Assembly (NCBI RefSeq): GCF_014839835.1
Contig: NC_071621.1
Span: 17,757,402 to 17,821,401, forward strand
From: Dryobates pubescens
Lineage: Eukaryota; Chordata; Aves; Piciformes; Picidae
Direction: 5' to 3'
Length of the DNA: 64,000 nucleotides
In this document: piece after piece, positions 1-10,432 of the stretch
Layout: each line of letters begins with the position of its first letter
Numbering within the stretch: the stretch's first letter is position 1
Program-made: the position numbers and the translations under genes
Notes under the pieces: generated by a model
The model's input: only the letters and a program-made list of their open reading frames with translations
Database searches by the model: none
Told to the model about the DNA's origin: nothing

Positions 1-1
1 A

Positions 2-380
2 CAGCTGAGGGACTTCCTGCTGGTCTACAATCGGATGACTGAGCTCTGCTTCCGCCACTGCGTCTCCAACCTCAACTACCGGCTGCTCACCGGACAGGAG
101 GTGAGGCCTAGCTCCACCCCAAGCCACCCTGTACCCCCACTGCGACCCCCGGTGCCCCCCTGACGTGCTCTGCCCACAGGAGCGGTGCCTGGACGGCTGT
201 GCCGGGAAGCTGGTGCACGCCAACCACCGCCTGGTGCGAGCCTACGTGGCCACCATGCCAAGCATCCTGCAGCGCCGAGCACAGCAGCTCCAGGAGCCAC
301 CCTCCGGCGCCTCTCCTGAGCCCCCAGCAGCACCGGGCCCTGGGGAGCCCTCACAGGGGGGTGCCAGTGCTGGGACGTAG
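2..380 (+). CDS. TIMM10B: TIMM10B (Tim9b/Tim10b), 3' part
   Basis: Small Tim chaperone of the mitochondrial intermembrane space; in vertebrates it sits on the TIM22 carrier translocase and hands over hydrophobic inner-membrane proteins. Two coding segments are visible: 2-100 (frame begins at base 2; donor GT at 101) and 180-380 (acceptor AG at 178-179; stop TAG 378-380). The reading shows the diagnostic twin CX3C pair, CFRHC in the first exon and CLDGC at the start of the second, which form two intramolecular disulfides. The segment [15 protein letters not shown] matches the human protein closely. The start codon and first residues lie left of the window. The C-terminal tail after the core is Pro/Ala-rich and poorly conserved, as in other vertebrates. 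An AATAAA at 685-690 would end the transcript about 310 bases after the stop. Confidence 0.95.
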
Positions 381-690
381 CCCTGGCTGCCCCCCGTGCC
401 CACGACGCCAGCGGGAGATACCAGTACCCGGTGCCGCGGTGCAGGCCTGGCACACGGTGTCTGTCCCGGTGTGGAGCTGGGGTCCTGCACCAAGACACAG
501 CCAGAAGGATCCTGAGGGTCCGTGTCTGACGGTGGTGGCACCAGGAGCCCCCTGGCCATGGCTGTGCCAGGGTGGGGGGCACCAAGAATGGGCAGCAGCA
601 TCTCCACTGGCACTGGAGATGCCACCCAGGCTCTGCCCCAGCGCTTCCTGCTCCAGGCCTGGGCTGGAGACAACTTCTGGAGATAATAAA
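381..690 (+). other. TIMM10B: TIMM10B 3' UTR with poly(A) signal
   Basis: Sequence between the TIMM10B stop and the AATAAA at 685-690. No other coding potential is convincing here. Confidence 0.75.
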
Positions 691-799
691 GGTCCTGGGG
701 GTGACCTTCTGCTGCTGGGAGCCTGTGAGAAGTGGCTGAGGGAGCTCTGCTGGGTTGGGTTGGACTCCCATCACCTCTGAGGCTTCTCCAACCTCCCCA

Positions 800-990
800 G
801 GGATCAAGGAGTTACACTCTGCCAGGGCAGCGCTGGCCCAGGGTGTCCAGGGAGGTGGGAGATGCTCCATGGCTGGCACCATGCCAGGGCAGGTTGCTGG
901 GGGCTCTGAGCTCCCTGCCCTGCTTGGGGATGTCCCTGCAGGGTTGGACCAGATGACCTTGGGAGGTCTCTTCCCTCCCCAAACCCCTTC
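800..990 (+). repeat. CR1 LINE fragment
   Basis: Contains a block shared with many other places in this window: 'gtgtccagggaggtgggagatg' type text, then 'ctggctggcaccatgcc' and 'gaccttgggaggtctcttcc'. It is a truncated CR1 3' region in sense orientation. The edges are diffuse. Confidence 0.5.
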
Positions 991-1342
991 ATGGCTGATG
1001 CCCATGCCCAGGCTGAACTGTGCCCAGGCTGAAGGTGCTGCAGCCTCCAGGCTGAGGAACCTACCAGAGGTGCAGGACAGCAGCTAGGGTGAGGTTAGGC
1101 TTGGGGAAGGTCTCCACCCTCCTGTTCCTTCCCAGCCAGCACCGACCCAGCACGGCCCAGTGCCAGGAAGGCCTTGGGGTAGGGCCAGGAGCCTCAGGAG
1201 GAGGAGATGGTGGAGAAGGAGAAGCAGAAGGAGAGGAAGAAGAGGCCTTTAGCAACCTGGTCTAGTAGGAGGTGTGGGCAGGGGGTTGGCAGTGGATGGT
1301 CTTTGGGGTCCCATCTGACCCAAATGACTCCATGACATGGAG

Positions 1343-1525
1343 GAAAGAGAAGAGAGGGGAGATGGAGAAGAGAGGGGAGATGGAGAAGAGAGGGGAGATG
1401 GAGAAGAGAGGGGAGATGGAGAAGAGAGGGGAGATGGAGAAGAGAGGGGAGATGGAGAAGAGAGGGGAGATGGAGAAGAGAGGGGAGATGGAGAAGAGAG
1501 GGGAGATGGAGAAGAGAGGGGAGAA
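1343..1525. repeat. 18-bp purine-rich minisatellite, about 10 copies
   Basis: Near-perfect head-to-tail copies of gagaagagaggggagatg. The + strand is almost pure purine. The long open frames here on both strands are an artefact of an 18-bp (multiple of 3) unit and are not genes. Confidence 0.95.
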
Positions 1526-1539
1526 TCATAAAATGGAGC

Positions 1540-1905
1540 AGGAGACCTCTCTATGCCAATAGAGTACTGATGAGGCACAAAAGGAGATGGAGCAGGACAT
1601 GGGCAGGGGGTGGAGCAGGAGAGGACCTCTCCCCAGAGAGAGTCTATTGAGGAAGTACAACATGAGATGGGCAGGGGATGGAGGAGAAAGTAACCAGGAG
1701 AAGACCTCTCTCCACAAATAGAGTCTATGATGAGGTATAAAAGGAGATGGGCAGGGAATGGAGCAGGAGGAGCAGAAGGAGATGGGCAGGGAATGGAGCA
1801 GGAGGAGCAGAAGGAGATGGGCAGGGAATGGAGCAGGAGGGGATGGAGCAGCAGGAGGCATCTCTACACAAATAGAGTCTATTGTGAGGTACAAAAGGCG
1901 CCGCT
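1540..1905. repeat. Compound tandem repeat downstream of the FBXW7-like gene
   Basis: Four imperfect copies of a block reading roughly aatagagtctattgtgagg followed by tacaaaagg or tataaaagg (near 1556-1582, 1640-1662, 1715-1742 and 1870-1898), separated by arrays of a 26- to 27-bp unit based on gagatgggcagggaatggag. The last copy runs directly into the 3' flank of the FBXW7-like gene. Confidence 0.75.
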
Positions 1906-2007
1906 GCCCTGAGCTCTGCGCCATAAATAAGGCCCCGGGGGGGCCCCGCGGGGGCCGGCGCCGGGTCCAGCCCCACCGAGCCCCCTCCCCAGCCCGGCCC
2001 CGCCGGG

Positions 2008-5000
2008 TCACTTGAGGTCCACCTCGAAGTCCAGCACCAGCAGCTTGGTCTCCTCGGTGCCGTTGCGGCTGCCGACGGCGCAGACCAGCTTGGTGTTGGA
2101 GGCGCGGATCCGCCAGACGACGCCGCCGCTGCCGCCGCTCTCCAGCGCCACCAGGTTGCGCAGGAACTCTCCGGTGCGCAGGTCCCACAGCTTCACGGTG
2201 CCGTCGTCCGAGGAGGTCACCACGAACTTGGAGCTGAACTGTAGGCAGGTCACGGCGCTCTGGTGCTTGCTGGGCCCTGCGGGACCGACCGGCTCAGCGC
2301 CGCCGCTGCCAGCCCCGGCCGGCCTCAGCAGTGCCACCGCCGCCACCCACCGTGCCCGGTGCCAGCCGCCTGCGGGCAGGAGGTGCTGCACCGGGCAGAG
2401 GTGGGGCAGAAGGTGGTTAGAAAGGAGGAGAAGATGGAGGAAGGGAAGTGGATGGAGGCAGCAGGGGATGGAGGAGAGGGAGAAGGGGATGGAACTCCAC
2501 CCTGGAGTCACCAGCACAGCACAGCTCAGCTGTGGACCTGCTGAAGCACCTCCAGAGGTGCCCCTAAGGACAAGCAAGAGAAGGAAGCTCTGCAGCGGGG
2601 AGAGGCTGAGTGGGGCTGTTCTGGGGAGCCTGCTCCAGGGGCAGAGCTCTCAGCTCACGGCAGGGCTGGCACTGGGTGGTCCTGGAAGGTCCTTCCTACC
2701 CAGAGCTGCTGTGCTTCCATGAGTCCATCAGGGAGCACAGGGCTGGGGCCAGAGGCAGGCCCAGGGGGAATGGTTTGGAGCTCCAGGAGGGAGCCTCAGA
2801 GCAGAGAAAGGAGAAGGGAGAAGGGAGAAGTTCTTCAGCAGGAGGCTGGAAAGAGCCTGGCCCAGGGTGCCCATGGAGGTGGGAAATGCCTGCTGGCTGG
2901 CACCAGCCCAGGGCACACTGGTTGTGGTTCTGAGCTCTGCTTGGTGCTGTCCCTGCTGGGGTTGTGCTGGATGAGCTCTGGGCCCCCTTCACCCCCCCAG
3001 TGCCCCCAGACTCACCCTGCAGGGTCTGCAGGCACTGCCCTGTTTTGATGTCCCAGATCTTGACGGTGGAGTCGGCATTGCCGGATACCAGGATGTTGTC
3101 CCTCAGCTCCATGCCGCTGGTGAGGGACTGGTGTCCCATCAGGGTGTGCAGGCAGTTCCCACTCTCCACATCCCAGACGCGGATGGAGGTGTCCAGGGAG
3201 CCGCTGACGATGTGGATGCCATCGAACTGCCAGGACAGCAGGGGTCAGCCCTGCCTGGCCTCCAGGACAGGGATGGTGCCCCTGGCTGGGCACTGGGGAG
3301 CCCACAGATGCAAGCCTGGGGGCAGGGTTGGGACCTCCCTGCCAGGAGGACATTGAGGGCTGGGGCAGGGCCAGAGCAGGGCAAGGAAGCTGGGGAGGGG
3401 TCTGGGGAAGGAGGAGAAGGCTGTGGAGAAGTTGTGAGGAGCAGCTGAGGGAGCTGGGGGGGTTGAGGCTGCAGCAGAGGAGGCTGAGGGGAGACCTTGT
3501 GGCTCTCTGCAGCTCCCTGATCAGCATGCAGCCATCTGGGGCTCAAAGGCTGCTCCTGAGGCCATCTCCTCTTGGCCCAGCACTCAGGTTGTGCCAGGAG
3601 AGATTGAGCTTGGCCCTGAGGAACAATTTGTGCCCCTTGAGGTTTGCCCAGGCCTGTGCCAGGCTGCCCAGGTCAGCAGTGAAGTCCTCATGGCTGGAGG
3701 AGTTGCCAAGCCCTGGAGATGTGGTTCTGAGGGCCATGGGGTGGTGGTGCTGGGGCAGGGCTGGAGCTGTGCTTGGCCTCCATCACCTTAAAGGTCTTCT
3801 CCAGCTCAACCTCTCCAAGCTCCCTCAGGTCCCCCCTGGACCACCAGGGACCAGAGATCTGGGTCCAGGACTCTGGGACAGGCTGCCAGAGAGGCTGTGG
3901 TGCCCAGGGGAGGCTGTGGCTGTTCCCCCCTGGAACTGCCTGGGCTGGGTGAGGTGGCATTGGAGATGGAGAAGGGAATGGAACTGGCTGACCTTTGGGT
4001 GCCAGCCATGGGCACAGGCTGTGTGCCAGGGTGGTGGCAGGGGGGTTCCCCATGGTGCCAGGGTGGTGGCACAGGGGTTCCCCATGGTGTTGGGGCCAGA
4101 AGGGTGGTGCCCCTGCAGTGGGTGGGCCGCACGGGGAGGTGCCCCCACGGTGGATGGGGGGTGGTGCCGCCCCGGGGGGTGGGTCACAGGGGCGGTATCC
4201 CTACGGGGGGTGGGTCAGGGGGGTGGTGCCCCCCCTGTGCCCGCTGACCTGCAGCGAGTAGACTCTGTTGGTGTGCCCCTGCAGGGTGTGGGTGCAGCTC
4301 TCGGTGTCGGGGTCCCAGACCTTGACGGTGTAGTCGTAGGCGCCGCTGACCACCCGGTGCCCGTCGTACTGCACGCAGCGCACGGCCGCCACGTGCCCCA
4401 GCAGCACGTGCAGGCACTGCCCGCTCTCGATGTCCCACAGCCGCAGCGTGGCATCCCGAGACCCGCTCACCACCCTGCAGGCACCGAGGGCGCCGTCACT
4501 GCGGGCACCACGGGGCACTGCAGGCGCCCGCACCATGGGCACTGCAGGCAGTGTTGTCCTATGCTGGGCACCACCGCCACAGGGTGCACTAGGCAGCGTC
4601 ACCCAGAGGCACCCTAGGGTACCTCAGCCTGCACCTGCTGGCCTGCCTGACCCGTCCTGTTCCCATGCCCATTCCCGTGCCCATTCCCATGCCCATTCCT
4701 ACACCTTTCTTGTTTCCACTCCGGTTCCCATTCCCTGCCCATGCCCATTCCTGTCTCCACACCCCTGCCCATGCCCATTCCCATTCCTGTGCCCACCCCA
4801 TACCCATTGCCGGGTACCTGCTGCCGTGCAGATGCATGCAGGACATGGTGGTGACACGCCCATAGTGCCCACAGTGCCCAGTCCACGCCCACCCCGCAGT
4901 GGGTACCTGGTGCCGTGGAGGTGCATGCAGCGCACGGTGGAGGTGTGCCCGTACAGGGTGTGCAGGCAGCGGCCGCTGTCGGCGTCCCAGACGCGCAGGG

Positions 5001-8000
5001 TGCGGTCGGTGGAGCCGCTGATGACCGTGGAGCCGCGGAGCTGCGACGACCACACCCCCCCGGTGTGCCCCACCAGCGTCTGGATGCACTGGGGACAGCA
5101 TGGGCACACTGTGGGCACCACCCACAGGCTGCCCCACACCCCCCCGGTGTGCCCCACCAGCGTCTGGATGCACTGGGGACAGCATGGGCACACTGTGGGC
5201 ACCACCCACAGGCTGCCCCACACCCCCCCGGTGTGCCCCACCAGCGTCTGGATGCACTGGGGACAGCATGGGCACACTGTGGGCACCACCCACAGGCTGC
5301 CCCACACCCCACAGTGTGCCCCACCAGCATCTGGATGCACTGGGGACAGCGTGGGCACACTGTGGGCACCACCCACAGGCTGCCCCACACCCCACAGTGT
5401 GCCCCACCAGCGTCTGGGTGCACTGGGGACAGCATGGGCACACTGTGGGCACCACCCACAGGCTGTCCCTGCCCCATCTCCCCCTCTGTGCTAGTGCAGC
5501 TCAGGACCCCCCAAGCTCCCTGCCTACCCACAGGGACACCTCTGTGCCCAGCCCTGGAGCTGCCAAGGCCTATCCTCAGCCTGGCCACATCCAGCAGGAG
5601 CCCACCCAGGAGGGACCTCCTGATGGTCTTTCTATGCTGGGAGGGGACACCCCCAGAACCAGGCGGTGCCAAGGGGAGGGTTTGGCACTCAGAGGGTCAG
5701 CAACAGACCAGAGGAGGTTCCTCAGCAGGAGGCTGGGGAGAGCCTGGCCCAGGGTGCCCAGGGAGGTGGGAGATGCCCCCTGGCTGGCACCAACCCAGGG
5801 CAGGTTGCTTGGGACTCTGAGCTCTGCCTGAGGCTGTCCCTGCAGGGCTGGCACCAGCTGACACTGGCAGGTGCCACAGCCTTTGAAGGTGCCCTTCCAA
5901 GGAGCAGCTCCGGGGCCTCTGGTGGGACAGGAGAGCAGCCACAGGGGGTGGCACAGGGGTGGGGTGGGAGTAGCTTGGCAGTGGCTGTGCCTGTTGGGGT
6001 GCCCTGGGTGTGTCCTGGGGCTGAGGGGCTGTCCCAGTGCTGTGTGGGTGTCCTGGGGGCTGTCCCAGGGCTCACCTCGCCGGTGAGTGCCGACCAGACC
6101 TTGAGGGTGTTGTCGTCGGAGCCGCTGACGATTCGGTTGCCGCAGAACTGCAGGCAGGTGATCACGTGATCGTCGTGGCCCTTCAGCACCTGGGGACGGA
6201 CAGACAGCAGCTGGGGATGGACAGACAGCAGCTGGGGACACCTCAGGGCGGTTGAGGTTGGCCCTGAGGAACAATTTGTGCCCCTTGAGGGTTGTCCAGG
6301 CCCGGCCCAGACTGCTAAGGGCGGTAATGGAGTCCCCAGCCCGAGAGAGGTCTCCAGGCCCTGGAGCTGTGGTGCTGAGGGTCATGAGTCAGAGCAGCTG
6401 GCACAGTACCAGGGTGGTAGTTGCTTCCCTTGCCCTGCCAGCCCCAGCCGGTGCCCACCTTGGGGGGCCGCAGGTCGCCGCTGCGCCAGTTGGCGTCGAT
6501 GCGGTGCTGCCTCAGGAATGCCAACTTCCAGGGGCTGTGCATGAAGCCAGGGCTCAGCAGCCGGCGCCGCCGCGGGGCCAGCGGCTCCTCGATGCCTGTG
6601 AGGGCGACACTGGGCGCTGGCACCACGCTGGGCGCGAGGGGCAGCGCAGGGGGCACCGGCGGGGGGTCCTCACCCTCCTCGCGGCACTTCTCCCTCCAGA
6701 GCAGGTTGTCCTCGGCCAGCAGCCGCCAGTAGCGGCAGGTCTGGGCCGCACGCAGCAGGTCCCGGGGCTCCAGGAACGAGAGGACGTAGAGGGCAAGCTG
6801 CAGGGGGCACCGGGCACTGCCAGGGCTGCCGCCTGCTGCCCGGCCCCCCGGCACCCTGCCTTGCGGCATGGGAAACACCAGCACCCAGGAGAGGGCCCCA
6901 GGAGCCACCAGTCCCCTAGAAGTGTCCCCAGGAACCCCCAGCCCCCAAGAGAAGTCCCAGCAGCCCCTGCTGTGGGTGCCCCCTGTGCCCACGCCGTGCC
7001 CACCTCCTTGGGCAGCAGGGAGATGAAGTCCCTCTGGAACTGGGGCTCGATGACCTGCATCATGTGCCGGATCTGGGGGGGCTCGCAGCGGTCGATCAGC
7101 TCGTCCAGGGCCAGCAGCTTCTCCTGCCCGCTCCAGCGCTGTGGGCACAGCGGGCACCGTGACAGCACCCCCTGAGCAGAGTGCCAGCTCCCCCTGGCCA
7201 CTGTGACAGCAGCCCCCCGGCAGAGTGCCAGCTCCCCCCCGGGCACCGCCACCCTCCAGCTGGAGCTGGCACTGGGATTGCCACAAGCCCCATGAGGTGG
7301 AGCTGGGGTGGCAGTAGGCACAGCCCTGCAGGATGGGCACCAGGAGCCCTCCTGTGCCCCAAGGCACAAGGCCCTGGGGGGACCCAAACCCTCCCCCAGG
7401 AGGCTTCCTGGTGCTGGAGCCCCAAGGCTGGGCACCCCCAGCCCCTGGCACCCCCAGCCCCAAGCCCCTCGGTCAGCCCCTGGCAGTGCCTCAGCAGCTA
7501 CCTGGAAGGTCTGGAGCCAGTCCTGGAGCTCGGGTGGGGGCACCACGGAGGGCATGCGGCGGCGGCGGCCTGGAGCCCCCTGCGCATTTCTCAGGTCCCC
7601 AAAGGTGGTGGTGGGGCTGGGGGTGCAGGGACCCAGGGTCCTGGGGGCACCACAGCACAGTCAGGACCCCAGAAGTGTCCCCATGGACCACCATGCCCTG
7701 GGGAGGAACCCACGGACCACCATCCCCCGGGAGAAGTCCAGAGGTCTCCTGGTCCAACCCTGGTGGCTCTGGGCTCTCCCCAAGGATGGAGACCTCACCA
7801 GCCCCACCAAGAGACCACCAGAAGATCCCCAGGAGGCCCCCAGGAGGTCCCCAGCTGACCACTGGGGGTTCTCTGCTCACCTGCTGAACTCTGAGCCCCT
7901 GCAGAGCTTCTTGCCAGGGGCCAGGGCTCCATCCCCCCCTGGCTCTGACTTTCGCTTCCCCTGCAAGAGAGGACAACCAGGCTGGGGTGAGGCAGAGGGC

Positions 8001-10344
8001 ACCAGAGGCAGGCCCAGGGCTCCAGGGACTCCCCAGGCCACCAGTATGCCAACCATGGTGCCAGGGATCCAGCCTGGGGCACCCCTGAGCACATGCTCAC
8101 GCTGTGGTCTGCAGAGAAGCTGCTGGGTACTGGAACCATGGAGGGGTTGGGGTGGAAGGAACCTGGGAAGTGCTGGAGAGCTCTGGATCAGGGCTCTGAG
8201 CATCTGCCCTGGGCTTGTCTGGAGCCTTAAGCTGCCTGCAGAGCCTCCTCCAGCAGCCACCCTGGCAACAGGGGCAGCCCTACACCAGCCAAGGCTCCTC
8301 TCAGCCATGCTCAGAACCCCCTAAAATGCCCCCAAGTTTCTCAGAACCCCCTGAGATGCCCCCAGGTCCCTCAGAACCCCCTGAGATGCCCCCAGCAGGT
8401 ACCTGTGGGCGCAGGTGGCGCAGGAGGTGCCTTCCAGGCTGGCAGTGGAGCCAGCGCTGCCCCAAGCTATAGTAGAGGTAGAGATTGCCTTCATCATCCT
8501 CCTCCTCTTCTTCCTCCTCTTCTTCCTCCTCCTCTTCTTCATCTTCTTCCTGCTCCCCCCCAACCCTGGAGAGGTCCCTGTGGCCACCAGAGCCACAGGA
8601 GACAGCAGGCACCGGTGCCAGGGTCCCCTCCCTGCAGTGCCCAGGGTGCCAGGAGCCAGAACCTTCCTCACTCGCCTCATCCTCAGCATGGGGCACCTGT
8701 GGGGGACACTGGGAGCTGGTGGGGGGACACTGGGAGCACTAGTGGGGGGCCACTAGGAGCACTGGTGGGGGGACACTGGGACTCACCTGTGCTGGGGGCT
8801 CTGAGCTATCCCCAGCCTGAGCTGTGCTGTCCCCAGGGCCGTGCCTGTCAGTGCCCCCCCGGTGCCCACAGCGCAGCCGCTGCCAGTTGAGCTCCAGTAC
8901 CCTCTGTGTGATGCCCTTCACCTGCAGCAGCTCCTCCAGGCAGCTGAAGCCCCTCAGCTCCTGCGGGACACAGTGATGCCCTTGGCGGCCTCAGGTGGCA
9001 CCAGGGGAGCCATGGGCGCAGTCGGGGCCCCTTGATGGGTGCCCATGTCTGGCACAAGCTACCCAGGGTGTTGCTGAAGCCCCCAGCCCTGCAGAGATCT
9101 CCAAGGCCTGGAGCTGTGGTGCTAAAGTTGGCATTTGGAGGCTGCGCTCCAGGACCCTCCAAGGTCCTCTCCAGCCCAAGGGTCCAAGGCTCAGCATGGA
9201 GCTGCCAGCCCCAGGACATAGCCTCCACCCCATGCCTGCTTCTGGGGCCGGCACCACCACCAGCTGCCTCCGGGGCAGGGACCTCGGGGTGCACCAGCCG
9301 GGTGGCACTTTCACACTGCTGCCGCAGCAGAGCTCCCCCGACCCTGCTGAGCCCCGAGCGATGTTGGCACCGCCCGAGGAGCTCCGGAGCTGCCCGGAGA
9401 GCAGAGCCTCCTCTCACGGGGGGATTCCAGCCCCTCGGCACTGCGCTATGGGTGATCTCCAGAGATGCCTCTGACCTCACGGCGCTAGGACTGGGGGCTC
9501 CGGGGCTGGGCACCAGAACCCCCTGCAGAAACTGCCCCACATGCCCTCAACGCCCCCAGCACGGACCCTAAGCTAGTCACTGCCACCCCTGCGCCCGGCC
9601 CCGCTCCTCATCCCCACCCTGGGTCCCTCCCCGGTGTCCGCCGCGCAGTGTCCCGGGCGTCTTCAGCCCCAGTGCGGCCCCGGGCCCGGCCCCGCCGGCT
9701 CTCCCAGTGACAACAGTGGAGGTGACACGCCGCCAGCTCCCAGTCCCGCCCGTGTCATCCGGTGCCTGACAACCGTCCACACCAGACCCTATTCCGGGGC
9801 TCTGTCCACAGCCCTCAAGGATCGCGAACGCCGCACCGGGCGCAGCTGTGACAGGCAGCGGACGCTGCTCGTCCACCGGACAGAACCCCGCCAGCACCGG
9901 GGAACGGCAGCCAGACCCCAGTATGACCCCAGTTGTGAGCTTCCGGCTCGGCTGCGGGGACCGGGAAGGCCAGTGGTGCCGGTCACACCCCTCCCGGTGC
10001 CCGTCACGCCCTTCCCGGTGCTCGTCACGCTCTGTCCGGTGGCGGTCACGCCCTTCCCAACCGACCACCACCCGGGGCTCCCGGTACCGGAGACGGTCGG
10101 TGCCTCTCGGCCGGGCTGCGCAGCTCCGTCCGTCCCCGGGCAGGGCGGCTCCGCTTGCCGGCGGCAGAGTGCTCCCACACCCGGGCCCTCTCCCCGCTGC
10201 CCCGGCCCGCACCTCTCTCTTGCGGACGATGCCACGCGCCCGGCGGCGGCCGATGCCGCTGAGCGCTCCCTGCAGCTCGGCCACACCGGCACGGTTGATG
10301 TCCAGCGGCCCTGAGCCGGGGCCCGGCCCGCCCGGTGCCGCCAT
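2008..10344 (-). CDS. FBXW7-like F-box/WD40 protein with N-terminal helix-hairpin-helix
   Basis: Predicted substrate receptor of an SCF (SKP1-CUL1-F-box) ubiquitin ligase, paralogous to FBXW7. Thirteen exons: 10344-10213, 8960-8787, 8696-8403, 7960-7881, 7616-7502, 7138-7004, 6797-6674, 6595-6459, 6189-6076, 5088-4907, 4474-4249, 3226-3016, 2276-2008 (stop TGA 2010-2008). All junctions are GT/AG and all phases close, giving about 730 aa. Domains: HhH pair (about 14-80); an acidic run (151-171); a basic KRK...KK motif (201-218) like the FBXW7 nuclear signal; D dimerisation region (267-305); F-box starting ISLLPKE (305-355); eight WD40 blades (397-730) ending [11 protein letters not shown]. The three arginines that bind Cdc4 phosphodegrons in FBXW7 are present ([29 protein letters not shown]), so phospho-substrate binding should be retained. 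The C-terminal half is about 80-90% identical by eye to recalled human FBXW7; the N-terminal HhH has no FBXW7 counterpart. The ATG at 10344 is the first in frame (GCCGGGATGG). Mammals have DNHD1 at this place. Confidence 0.9.
2590..2980 (+). repeat. Two CR1-type fragments in an intron
   Basis: 2590-2715 ends with 'tggtcctggaaggtccttcc'; 2745-2980 carries the 'atggtttggagctccaggag' and 'gcctggcccagggtgccc' blocks that recur at 28560-28700 and, reversed, at 45330-45450. Both are in sense orientation. Confidence 0.55.
3345..3800 (+). repeat. CR1 LINE 3' fragment, young subfamily
   Basis: Sense-oriented CR1 3' region. The stretch 3354-3519 is essentially identical to 42239-42404, and the reverse complement recurs at 19200-19380, 26250-26350 and 31740-31860. 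It lies in the FBXW7-like intron between exons 11 and 12. Confidence 0.8.
4655..4805. repeat. CCCATTCC-type minisatellite in an intron
   Basis: Irregular head-to-tail copies of a 10- to 12-base unit (cccattcccatg, cccattcctgt). Confidence 0.7.
5053..5466. repeat. 83/84-bp tandem array containing a splice acceptor and exon start
   Basis: Five head-to-tail copies (starts near 5053, 5137, 5221, 5304, 5387). Read on the minus strand, each unit carries a pyrimidine tract, an AG acceptor and the first codons of FBXW7-like exon 10 ([13 protein letters not shown]), then diverges into intron-like sequence. The unit nearest the exon is the functional one (acceptor 5090-5089, exon from 5088). The first three units are 84 bp, so they stay in frame with the exon; the outer two are 83 bp. 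Confidence 0.95.
5690..5890 (+). repeat. CR1-type fragment
   Basis: Contains the recurring blocks 'aggaggctggggagagcctg', 'gggaggtgggagatgccccc' and 'tggctggcaccaacccaggg'; sense orientation. Confidence 0.55.
6245..6400 (+). repeat. CR1 fragment
   Basis: Sense block 'gttggccctgaggaacaatt tgtgcccc' shared with 3607-3640, 27182-27220 and 42497-42530. Confidence 0.6.
8325..8400. repeat. Short 27-bp tandem repeat, 3 copies
   Basis: Unit based on tcagaaccccctgagatgcc, in the intron after FBXW7-like exon 3. Confidence 0.8.
9000..9190 (+). repeat. CR1 fragment
   Basis: Sense fragment with 'agatctccaaggcctggagctgtggtgct' type text, inside FBXW7-like intron 1. Confidence 0.5.
9965..10060. repeat. 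21-bp tandem repeat in FBXW7-like intron 1
   Basis: About four to five copies based on ggtgcccgtcacgcccttcc, rich in CpG. Confidence 0.75.
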
Positions 10345-10432
10345 CCCGGCCCCGAGCCGCCGCGCAGGCCCCGCGCTCAGTGCGCAGACGTAGCCCCGCC
10401 CACGCGGTGTAACATCACCCACAACACGCTGC

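Larger units (their letters stand above)
8787..10344 (-). other. HhH-encoding exons 1 and 2 of the FBXW7-like gene
   Basis: Exon 1 (10344-10213, 44 codons, phase 0) encodes [12 protein letters not shown]...[15 protein letters not shown]; exon 2 (8960-8787, 58 codons, phase 0) continues [19 protein letters not shown]. Together they show the duplicated helix-hairpin-helix pattern of ComEA-type DNA-binding domains: I-N-x-A..L..L.GIG..RA..I...R, then the second hairpin VKGI. Exon 2 is followed by a 90-base GT/AG intron and then the acidic FBXW7-type exon in the same frame. Unspliced read-through would instead stop near 8739, allowing a short HhH-only isoform. The domain call is firm by pattern; DNA binding is inferred. 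Confidence 0.8.

Noticed and set aside
1194-1578. Long repetitive open frames on both strands
   Set aside because: Created by an 18-bp tandem unit; periodic low-complexity peptides only.
4589-5672. Long minus-strand frames with repeated [18 protein letters not shown]-type peptides
   Set aside because: Alternative frames of the 84-bp array; only the [13 protein letters not shown] frame next to 5088 belongs to the WD40 exon.
8787-10344. HhH exons as a separate small gene
   Set aside because: Only 90 bases separate HhH exon 2 from the next in-frame exon, with good donor and acceptor; no poly(A) signal or promoter fits. An HhH-only isoform remains possible.
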